Positions 34,801 through 43,519 of a DNA stretch of 64,000 bases are shown in pieces. The DNA is taken from positions 85,044,783 through 85,108,782 of the forward strand of contig CM067444.1 of assembly GCA_034508935.3 (NCBI GenBank), written 5' to 3'. How positions within the stretch are numbered: position 1 is the stretch's first letter; each line of letters opens with the position of its first letter. The stretch is from Berghia stephanieae. Taxonomy: Eukaryota > Mollusca > Gastropoda > Nudibranchia > Aeolidiidae. The notes beneath the pieces were generated by a model. That model saw nothing but the letters and a program-made list of their open reading frames with translations, did not search any database and was not told the origin of the DNA. The position numbers were made by a program, and so were the translations under genes.

Positions 34801-36539
34801 CTCTTCCTGATTTATATCAATGACTTGCCAGACAATCTATCATCTAAATGTAAAATCTTTGCCGATGATACTAAGCTCTATGGAGTAGCTAATACAGAAG
34901 AAGAAAGAAACACCTTACAACAAGATTTGAAAAAGCTTGAAGAATGGTCCGAAATATGGCAGATGGAGTTCAATGTAGATAAATGTGCAGTTCTTCACCT
35001 AGGAAAAAACAACAGAGAAGCAAACTATATAATGAAAGAAAAACCCCTGCAGAAATCCAATGGGGAAAAAGACCTAGGAGTATTTATTGATAGGAAGCTA
35101 AACTTCAAGAAGCAAATTAAAGATGTTCAATCTAAAGCTAGTAAAACACTCGGAATAGTGAAAAGAAATTTCAAGAATCTGAAAACAAAACACATGACTA
35201 CCATCTACAAGACTATGGTTAGATCAAAGCTGGAATATGCTAACTGCATATGGTATCCGAAGTTTGAGGGAGACAAAGACTGTTTGGAAAGAGTGCAAAG
35301 GAGAGCAACAAAACTTATCACACACCTGAAAGACAAAACATATTGTGAGAGATTGAAAGAATTAAATCTCCCGACCTTAGATTACAGGAGAAGAAGGGGA
35401 GATATGATCCAAACATATAAAATAGTAAAGGGAATAGACAGGGTAGAGGCAGGATTCCTTAAACCAAACAAGAACATTCAGATACGAGGAAACAGCAAGA
35501 AACTGAAAAAAGAACGTTTTAAAACAAATGAAAGAAGGAACTTTTTTTCATCTAGAATTGTAAATAACTGGAATAAACTACAAGAAACCACAGTATCAGC
35601 AAAAAATTTGAATAAATTCAAAGCAGAGTTGGAGATAAGCAACACCCTAGGAAACAAGTTCAATTATAAAAATTGGTCCAATCATTAATAGATGAGGAGG
35701 AGCGAAGGAGACTACACCAAGTCTAAAAGCTCTATACAGAGGCGAGGTATCCAGGTATAAAATAAATTATGAAGAGTCCAATGAATAAAACGATTTCTGA
35801 AAAAGATGGGAGCATCAAGCAAAGGCTAATGTATTTGAAGACAACCATAAATCAAAATCGGTTGTGATGGCTCCAAGTCCACCAAGTGAAAAAAAAAAAA
35901 CACACAAAAAAAAAACCTCTCAATGCTGAAGCCTCCACCAACCATCCATAGATCCATACATTTTGAACATAATGCAGTGACAAGCCTAAAACCTATACTA
36001 TTTTTTTTTAATTATTTTATTTTATAACTTGAGACTTCACTGCGAATGTCTCTTTTCAGCCATCTGCTTCGTTTTATTGAGTCACACCAGCATCCTCATC
36101 GGCTAGCCACCAAAACTTGCTTTTTATGAGTTTTTTATATAGAGGTTCAGCCATAGACCCATACATTTTGAACATAATGCAGTGACAAGCCTATACTATT
36201 TTTTTAAAATTATTTTATCTTATAACTCGAGACTTCACTGCGAACGTCTCTTTTCAGCCATCTGCTTCGTTTTATTCACACCAGCATCGTCATCGGCCAG
36301 CCACCCTCCAAAACTTGCTTTTTATGGGGTTTTTTTAAATTTTAATTTACGAGCTTCAGCCACGCAATGCGTAGGGCCACCCTTTACTAGAAATACTAGA
36401 AAAATTAACAAAAACGCACCTTATCAAACACTGCAGAGTTTAGTGGAACAGAACCCTGGACAACATCAGAAACAACATAATGGAGATAAGGGGCGAAAGC
36501 GATGACAATAAAGGCCAACATTTTCCCAGCAGAAGACAT
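25898..36539 (-). CDS. ERP29: ERp29 endoplasmic reticulum chaperone, one internal exon missing
   Basis: Lumenal ER protein of the ERp29 family: a redox-inactive thioredoxin-like domain plus a helical C-terminal domain that assists secretory-protein folding and export. Exon 1 (36539-36420) encodes the start, a hydrophobic signal peptide ([17 protein letters not shown]) and LNSAVFDK. Exon 2 (29076-28938) gives [20 protein letters not shown] and [10 protein letters not shown]. The last exon (26229-25898) gives [40 protein letters not shown] and the terminal KDEL. The vertebrate protein ends KEEL, so the retrieval signal is a variant of the same class. About 58 residues that should lie between exons 2 and 3 are absent. 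Both visible borders are phase 1, so the missing exon has a length divisible by three. Its intron contains the 100-base N gap. Visible total is 196 residues against about 260 in vertebrates. Confidence 0.9.
26330..27122. repeat. Dispersed repeat R1, copy 2
   Basis: Longest R1 copy, in ERP29 intron 2. It matches 19175-19840 over its left part and 31585-31800 over its right part (gagagtgaaag, ggataacgacataattt). A G run of about 20 interrupts it at 26606-26626. The CTGTC element at 27129 is inserted at its right end. Confidence 0.6.
27129..27592. mobile_element. CTGTC-type MITE, 464 bp, copy 1
   Basis: Perfect terminal inverted repeats ctgtcatctgcattttttgc, flanked by the 6-bp duplication actata (27123-27128 and 27593-27598). 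The ends are made of repeated ggcaaattttggg-type blocks that can fold on themselves. The middle carries gcctgggcccaaaccaaggg. Same family as 49899-50369. Confidence 0.92.
28121..28220. other. Assembly gap, 100 N
   Basis: Exactly 100 N, the usual placeholder for a gap of unknown size. It lies in the ERP29 intron from which an exon is missing. Confidence 1.
28221..28937. other. ERP29 intron 2, no element recognised
   Basis: AT-rich sequence right of the gap. No ERp29-like exon with splice sites was found on the minus strand here, and no inverted repeat was recognised. Confidence 0.4.
29211..29330 (-). mobile_element. LINE (L2/CR1-type) 3' fragment
   Basis: The minus strand reads [20 protein letters not shown] and then NSLLVSLPD, the conserved block just C-terminal to the reverse transcriptase in L2/CR1-group elements. 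Severely 5'-truncated. Confidence 0.6.
29335..29960 (+). pseudogene. Mariner-type transposase remnant
   Basis: From about 29519 the plus strand encodes [20 protein letters not shown], then a [12 protein letters not shown] block, which matches the Mos1-type helix-turn-helix of mariner/SETMAR-like transposases. Downstream pieces ([16 protein letters not shown]-like) continue in shifted frames with stops. Catalytic residues are not recognisable. Sequence gggcgggctggaaagtttt at about 29337 resembles a mariner terminal repeat, but its partner was not found. Confidence 0.65.
29961..31584. other. ERP29 intron 1, unassigned
   Basis: AT-rich intron sequence. I recognise no reading frame of substance, no inverted repeat and no SINE head. 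It may hold old repeats too decayed to see. Confidence 0.35.
31585..31800. repeat. Dispersed repeat R1, copy 3
   Basis: Matches the right third of 26330-27122: gagagtgaaagcgtatctgg, gcgcatcgca, ggataacgacataatttact, then ggttgca-like ggattgca at the same relative place. Confidence 0.55.
31860..32310 (-). mobile_element. RTE-like LINE 3' fragment
   Basis: The minus strand gives [33 protein letters not shown] and [14 protein letters not shown]-like pieces. These are the post-RT region of RTE elements, the same region seen intact in the LINE at 60393-63595. Several stops and frame changes; a dead copy. Confidence 0.65.
32368..32727 (+). CDS. LINE ORF1 C-terminal fragment
   Basis: Open frame reading [52 protein letters not shown], ending WDWDEE. 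This is the C-terminal part of the RNA-binding ORF1 protein of CR1/L2-type LINEs. The N-terminal coiled coil and any zinc knuckles are missing, because the element is truncated at its 5' end. Confidence 0.7.
   Translation, partial: KDSLNPIEQVIRLGRREDRPRPMKISLMSTDQRNTALRNSKQLKDHKRECLQKVYIGADQTIMQREQAKELREELKRRREAGEDVVIYKKRVIFREKFSEQIRKRDSDVGGNDWDWDEE
32818..35688 (+). CDS. CR1-like LINE ORF2: endonuclease and reverse transcriptase
   Basis: 956 residues without interruption. Residues about 15-245 form an AP-type endonuclease ([46 protein letters not shown]). The reverse transcriptase spans roughly 450-750: [53 protein letters not shown] and the catalytic FADDTKLY. A conserved C-terminal block follows ([25 protein letters not shown]). 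It starts 90 bases after the ORF1 stop. Needed for target nicking and primed reverse transcription of the element RNA. Intactness suggests recent arrival. CR1, L2 and Rex-like clades share these motifs, so the clade is approximate. Confidence 0.9.
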   Translation: MNDKEGQHVNMKNTLKFMYTNADSVMNKREELKAMAEEEDPDVIAITEAKPKNATTHPTIAELGIEGYTIIASRDFETSGRGVYLLVRENLKVNPIEELTDHDFRESAWCSIGVTGQSQILVGVIYRSPNSTGENNERMLEMIRRASQKKHSEIIIMGDFNMPELEWKGMDEPKEGSLEESFIETIEDCYLQQIIKEPTRQRKNQKPNVLDLILMEEENDIIDLRLSHPLGKSDHATIFLKLRATSETVDEKLTLRYRKADLESMKEELGHIKWEEILIEDTVGNNWSRFTRVLNQCFEKNIPKSRGNRVGRRNQPWMTQEVREALRKKKAVNRRYSRSKKEEDWDKYKRVRNATTKIVRQAHQKYENKIAEETKENPKVFWSYVNSKMKTRQGTCDIKKEDGTWASEDEDKAEMLNLFFASVFTVENQKNLPDIAKRSNIDTTQWPITEERVMKRLQNLKESKSPGPDKRHPYILKNLAEQLVEPLTKIFNQSMKEGRLPREWKEANVTAIFKKGDRKNPENYRPVSLTSVVCKLMEQLIREEMVDHMTKNKLFSKDQHGFMAGRSTVTNLLETMDDWTRDLESGNNLDVIYLDFRKAFDKVPHWRLIRKLEQYQINDQTVKWVRDFLKDRRQKVIVNGTASTERLVTSGVPQGSVLGPVLFLIYINDLPDNLSSKCKIFADDTKLYGVANTEEERNTLQQDLKKLEEWSEIWQMEFNVDKCAVLHLGKNNREANYIMKEKPLQKSNGEKDLGVFIDRKLNFKKQIKDVQSKASKTLGIVKRNFKNLKTKHMTTIYKTMVRSKLEYANCIWYPKFEGDKDCLERVQRRATKLITHLKDKTYCERLKELNLPTLDYRRRRGDMIQTYKIVKGIDRVEAGFLKPNKNIQIRGNSKKLKKERFKTNERRNFFSSRIVNNWNKLQETTVSAKNLNKFKAELEISNTLGNKFNYKNWSNH
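35946..36340. repeat. Tandem duplication of about 200 bp in ERP29 intron 1
   Basis: Two copies (about 35946-36150 and 36151-36340) share catacattttgaacataatg, gagacttcactgcga, gtctcttttcagccatctgc and ccaccaaaacttgc-like blocks. The second copy ends 80 bases before the donor of ERP29 exon 1. Confidence 0.8.
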
Positions 36540-36851
36540 GTTTACTTTTTACAACCGGTGAGAGATCGACCAATCACGTGATGTTTTATGGCAACCTGGC
36601 AAACGGAGAAGAACTTAAAGAAACCACGACGGCTATATGTATCGTTTTGATTGGTTACAATGACCAAAAAAGAATAACTCTGAATATTTTGACGTAGGCG
36701 GAAAAGGTTTGAATGAAATGAAAAGTGAAAGTAGGCTTAGCTAGAATTGAAAAAAAGCCCACTAAAAATTATTTTCACTAAATTATTGTTGAAAGTGAAG
36801 TGAAATGATCATTCGTTGTTGAAAAAAAAAGATCAAGAACAATCTCTCAAA
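36540..36851. promoter_or_regulatory. Shared two-way promoter of ERP29 and SKA2-like gene
   Basis: 312 bases separate the opposed start codons. Two CCAAT boxes in opposite orientations are present (ccaat at 36570-36574, attgg at 36650-36654), and a palindromic tcacgtga lies at 36574-36581. No TATA box sits at a clear position. Head-to-head spacing with paired CCAAT boxes is typical of NF-Y-driven two-way promoters. Confidence 0.6.
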
Positions 36852-39800
36852 ATGGAGAGGGCTGTTGATACCCTGGAAGGAATGGTAATTTGGCTAGCCA
36901 ATTTAAATTTCGAGGCGTAAACAAAGGCAAAAGTTAGTTAGAGTAGAGTTGTAGTAGGCAGTTTAGTGAGCAGCAGCAGTGGCAGTCAAATTTTGACCCA
37001 ACTCGCCCATAGGAAAGTTGTGACTGGAAATTGCCGTTCGCGTTTTAGGGGGTTCAATTAAAAATGCATAACTTCGTTATAAAGAGGAATATCGAAGATA
37101 TTTTGGTATCATTATTTTCGTCTTTCAATTTCCTTTTAAATGGTGCCAATTAAGGACAAATCCATTAATAATTCCAGAAGTTATATAGAAGTTAAAATTT
37201 GGCAATTTTCAAATGCATTTGTTTTTTTATTTACCGCATGTGTTTTTAAAATTTAAACGCTTGTTTTTAGAACAACATCTAAACTTTATTCATGCCAAAT
37301 TTCAGGGCTCTATATCGATGCGCAGACACCTTTTAACTCTGCGCCGAAATGCCATGTTTACATTATCTTCTCATCATGGCTGCCGGACGATATCGATATT
37401 CATATCGATATTTTAAATTTAGTTATGTATTATTTTAAATTTAGTCCATAATATTTTCAGTACTATTATTTACTATGTTTTTATTTTGAAGACATACATT
37501 CCAACTTTATTTATGGGCATTTTATAGTTTTTGTTTTAAAAGTTCGTATAGAGCAGTAAAGTTAGGTGCCCCAAACGTAAACAATAACAAGTCGCTAGTG
37601 ATTTCCGTTAGGGACCGGAATAATTTACGCACAATATAGGTCTCCCAATTTTGTAGTTTGAGTTGTAGGCAATCCACTTTCTGTATTGAAAATATGTTTA
37701 CATAAAATCTAACAGTTGAAGAAATAATAATATAAGGCTAAATTATTCTGAAAATCAGGCTCCGAATAATTCTCGTTTTGTTCACACCAGCGCAATAATT
37801 TGCTCTGGTCTAAAAATAGATAGACTGTAACTTTTGATAAATTTTAGAAAATTTTACCTTTTGTTCCATAAAATATCCATATCTAGACATTATTTGATGC
37901 ATGATCGAGTATTTATGAATATGTGTTTCTTTTGCCACCTAACAGCCACATTTTAAAGGTTATTTTTTTCTATTATTTACATTGGAACGTGAGCTGTCAA
38001 GACAGGAACATGTGGTTTGCCACGTGCTTCTCGACCTTTGTTTACGTTTGGGGCACCTAACTTTACTGCTCTATATTTCTTCTCTTTGTGAAATCCGATA
38101 TTAATAATATCGATATTTAAAAAATACCAATTGCTTTAATTTTATTTTATTTTACTTTGCCATCAAGTCATCAAGTTTCTTTCCCATATGTTTAGATATG
38201 TTTATCATTTGTATCCATATTCTAAAGGCCTTAGCCTTAATAATTATTATGGTAAGAAGTTCTATTAGTATTAGTTATATATTTTGACACCCCATACATT
38301 GAGAGAGAAGGGGGGGGGGGGATAAAATTATATTAATTGTCAGTTCAAATGATGTAATAGCAACAAAAACCCAAAGTGGTTCAGCAGAATTTTTTAAAGT
38401 ATTAAAAGCCAGAACTCTTCTAATTATAATAGGGAATCTGTTTCAATATATTTGAACTTTTCCAATCTACCATTTTATTTATATGCAATTAAATTGCCAG
38501 AGGTAAAAATAAACTCATTATGTCATTACACAACATGTTTATATCTTTTCATTTAAATACTCTCAAACCCTTTTTTATTCTCTATGTATTAATTCAAAGA
38601 GGGGAATTATTTGCAATTGTTTCAGTGAGATATTGGGGATAAATCCAAAAGTGATATGTATAGCAAATTGTTTCTTACGTCTAGCCGAGTTTTTGATTAT
38701 GTAACATTTGCGTCATATTATGTAATAATGTGTTAATTTGAAATGTTTATCTTCCTCCTTATTAATGTAAATGCATTGTCCTCGATAAGACGAACATTTT
38801 GGTATACAATATATGATAAGAACTCCATATTGACTGTATTAACCATTTTTTATTAACATCACGCGATTTCGGTCACAACTTTGCAATGTTAATTTTGGGG
38901 TAAAAATCGGTCTGAAATTTCAGACTTTGAACTGCCGTAACTACATTTCTAATCAAGATAGAAACAAAATTCAAACTGTTTTGTAATCTGTGTTGCCAGC
39001 TCTTTCATATGACATTGGTTTCAAGTGTGTGAGGTACATTTTGAATTTCTATTAAACTCCCTAGTTGTAGTGTAGAGTAGTAGATAGACCTAGGCCTAGA
39101 AGAGAATAGTAGTGTAGGTTTAGGAGGCAATTTGAACATGCACTTTAAACTAATATATGTGACTCCACGTCTTGAAACGGTATTAAGTGGGATTTGGAAT
39201 CGAATAAAATCGGTTTATAATAAGTGAAAATGGTCAAAATAATCAAATTTCAGTTTTGGGTAACATAAGAAACGGAGTGTCTACTTACACTTACACGGTA
39301 ACCGTAGGCAGTTTATTGAGCAGTGGGAGTGGGAATCAAACTGTGACCCAACTCGCCCATAAGAAAGTTGTGACTGGAAATTTCCGTTCGATTTTACTAA
39401 AAGTTTTAGGGGGGTTCAATTAAAGATGCATGACTTAGTTATAAATTAAAGAGGAATATCACATATATTTTGGTATCATTATTTTCATTCCTAACGGGGC
39501 ACCTAGCCTCAGGATCTATGTACACAGTAACCTTGAATCTCGCCTTTACTTGGTTAAATTGTATTGTTTGATTTTTTAAAATAACACACACATTATACAT
39601 CATCCATTGCTTGTATTGTAGCGGCAAATCAGTTACCGGAGATACCGTGTATGTAGATCCTGAGGCGAGGTGCCCGGTTAGGAATGAAAATAATGATACC
39701 AAAATATCTGCAATATTCCTCTTTATAACTAAGTCATGCATCTTTAATTGAACCCCCCTAAAACTTTTAGTAAAATCGAACGGCAACTTCCAGTCACAAC

Positions 39801-41156
39801 TAGGCTAGGTGCCCGGTTATCGTGTACTTAGACACTCCCTTTAAGAAATTACAATCATTTTTCTATAAAAACATAATTCAACATAGTATAGATATTTGCA
39901 ATAGGCTGCGGCTATTCAGACTCGAGTCTGAATAATCTACTGTGGCTATGCAGACTCCAATCCCAATGCACTTGTGCAATCAACAGGAATTTGGACTCAG
40001 TCCAAATAGTCTTCCATGACAGTATAGTTTTTTGTTTTTTTTAATTATTGATAATTATATAGAATTTAAGCAAATCAAAATAACAATTATAGTAACTTTA
40101 TTTGATAAGAAAGACAAAATCAGTGATCAAAAGTAAGTTTAGTAACTGCGATTTAAAGAAAAAGCTTTGTCAATTACACAATGCGATGTCCAAACCAAAT
40201 CAGGACAATTTTTTTTTTAAGTGTTAGAGAGGCAACAATTCTTCTACAGTCCTAAGCAGGGGTTATAAGAGTCATGAGTCATTTTGACATGAGCAAAACA
40301 GAATTTCTTCTGAACTCTTCTTCTGTTTCTTTATCAGTTCTGCTGCACTGTGTTTCACTGCGCACGCACATTGGACTTTGAGTCCGAATAGCCATGGGAG
40401 ACTATTCAGACTTTTTCTTTGATCGTTATCATCATCATCATCTCTATAACTACAACAACCACCAACACATCATCATCTCTACCCTACTACTACAACAACC
40501 ACCTCTACTGCCATTGCTACATCCACAACCACATCATCATCTCTACTACCACATCACCACCACCTAATCATCTCTACCATTTCTACAACAACAATCATCA
40601 CCACATCATATTTACCACCACTATTACTACTACAACCACCACCACATCATCATCTCTACCACCTCAATACAACGACCACCACCACATCATCATCTTTACC
40701 ACCACTACTAAAGCAAACACCACCACATAATCATCTCTACCACCAAATCTACAACTACCACCACTACTACAACAATAACCACCATCACATCATCATCTCT
40801 ACCAGCACAACAACAACAACCACCACCTTATAATCATCTCTACCAACACTACTGCAACCACGACCGCATCATCATCTCTATCACCACTACTACTACTACT
40901 ACAACATCCACCACCTCATCATCATCTCTATCACAACTATTACAACAACCACCACCACATCATCATCTATAAAATCAATACTACAACCACCACCACATCG
41001 CCTCTATACCACCATAACTACAACCACTACCATCACAACATCATCATCCCCACTACCATTACAACAACCACCACTACCACCTCATTTCTACCACCACTAC
41101 TACAACCACCACCACATCATCATTTCTACTACCACTATTACAACAGCAATCATCAT

Positions 41157-41199
<43 letters not shown>

Positions 41200-41239
41200 G
41201 CTACTACTACTACTACTACTACTACTAACTACTAATCTT

Positions 41240-41310
<71 letters not shown>

Positions 41311-42445
41311 GACTCCACCACCACATCATCGCCCCTACCACTGCTACTCTACAACCACAGCCACCACCGCCATTGCCACATCATCAGCACCAACAAACCA
41401 TATAATTTGGAAATTGATAAAAAGCTATTCCTATCACGGTGATTGGAGAAAAATTTCCTCCTTTTTTTGTGGTCACTTATTCTTACCAGTGATGTTGTTA
41501 TCTTGAGGTGTTATCCAAGTAATGTTGTATTTTTAAACCAGTGAGTGAGAATACTTCTTTTGTTACCAGCAGATTAGTTACTACTTATTACCTCTGGCAC
41601 CATTGTTACAACATTGTACTCTTGATATCAGATGTTTGACTATCTTTTAAGACATGGTGTATTGTTCCTGAAATTTGAGGTTTTATCCATAAAATATCCC
41701 CGAAATTTGAAATTGAGGGTATTCATGCCTGGTGTGTGTGTGTGTGTTTGTGTGTGTAGTAAAACAAAAATAAATACAAAAAAAGTAAATCTGAATACTA
41801 AAACAAAACTAGTAGTAGTAGTTGAGCAGAGTGGTTAAGGGAGATTTAAATAAATAGTTAATTAACTTTTGTATTTTTTAAAGGCATCCTATGCCTGATG
41901 CGCCTATGTGTCTTTAACAATTTAGTTGCTACATACACTGGAAGGCACACTCTATCGCTATTTCGCATAGCAGTGACACCTCTCTGCTTATTCTTATCAC
42001 TTCGCCATTCATCCTAATTTAACTGCCATGCACCATTATTTATTAGTTATCTCCCTCAACATATCAGTAGGTAAATAAATAATAAAGTCCCTTTAATTAT
42101 CCTCAATCGGTGATTTGTCTAGTCTTAAGGTCTATTCTAGGGGAAGACTGAAGTAACCAGGTGTCAACCGCAGCTCAGCAACGCAAATTGGACTAGGGAG
42201 AGGTGGCTTTCTTAGGGCCATATAACGCAGTGAATATTCAAACTTGGTACAGTCCATTAAGCGCCGCTTCCAGAGGTGGCTAAAGCGTGATTAATGCCAA
42301 AGCGTGCTTGTTCAAGGCTGACATCCAAAGATTTCCATGAATTAAATTTCATGAGTCATTTTCTTTTGTTGGTTAGTGTGTCCGTGTAATTCAATTTATT
42401 AAACAATTAATCTATGAATTAAATTTTAAAATAATTTTATTATAC

Positions 42446-42511
<66 letters not shown>

Positions 42512-43482
42512 CATTATTGTTTGCTTTACTTTATTATTGATTTTAATTACTTTGATTTGTTGATTGGAAATATTCTATTCATGTTTGAGTTATATTGGCA
42601 ATGGCTTAAAAATAAACATTCGACTTGAATTGTGTATAGTGTGTGAGAATGTATGTTTGTGTATATGGGCATCCACTTGCCTTTCTCTCCCTCACTCGCC
42701 TTCACTCGATGACTCGTTTGTTCAGTGGGCCATGAAAGGGAATGGATAAAAATTAACAATCAGAATCAGGTGCGGTCTTGTAATAAACATGCTTGATGCC
42801 GAAGTTACTTTGTTTAAGGCATTTAGTTTATATCACAAAAATTCGGTTAGAGACAATTAACGTGCTTAAGTCTGGGCCGTGCTTAAAGACGGCATGATCT
42901 TTATCTTTCTAGTATGAAGCAAAGACCATACCGCTGAGCCACACTGTCCCCCTCCCTCTCCATCAAATCGATTTGGCAATTTGCGTTTCCTTGAACTATT
43001 TTGCATGTCCCGAGGATTTGAGGGAACCGTGATGGAGTGCATATGCTCACGAAAGATCAAATTAAAAACCATAAATAATGTAAATTATGTGAACTTAGAA
43101 TTGTTTCAAACTTTTCTACATCAGGATTAAAGCTATGATGAGAAAAAACTCATTTCATTTTGAGGGTAATTTAACAAAAATGTGACAGTGCCAAATTATA
43201 TTTCTCTGAATTTGAACTTGAATAAATATTTAATTATATTTCAATTCTAACAATTTGCACTGATATTTTTAATAAAAATGTTTAACTCAGTTCTTCATAA
43301 TTTTGATGTCAATCTGATCCTAACAAATCATAATATTAATACAATATTATTTCAGTTTAATAAGGCAGAAAAAGATCTGGACCACATGTCAAGAAAATTA
43401 GATAGACAACTTGATAATGTGAAGGATGCTGATCCAAAGGTTTGTCACTTTTTATAGTGGGTTTTTATTGGTGTTTAAAAAA

Positions 43483-43519
<37 letters not shown>

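Larger units (their letters stand above)
32360..35800 (+). mobile_element. CR1-like LINE, 5'-truncated, ORF2 intact
   Basis: A short 3' part of ORF1 is followed by a complete ORF2, in ERP29 intron 1 and antisense to ERP29. The 5' edge is near 32350-32370, judged from where the ORF1 frame becomes readable. The 3' edge is judged from the end of the tail near 35790. No target duplication was identified. Confidence 0.8.

Noticed and set aside
36570-36660. ER-stress element in the ERP29 promoter
   Set aside because: CCAAT boxes and a cacgtg core exist, but neither the CCAAT-N9-CCACG nor the ATTGG-N-CCACG spacing is met.
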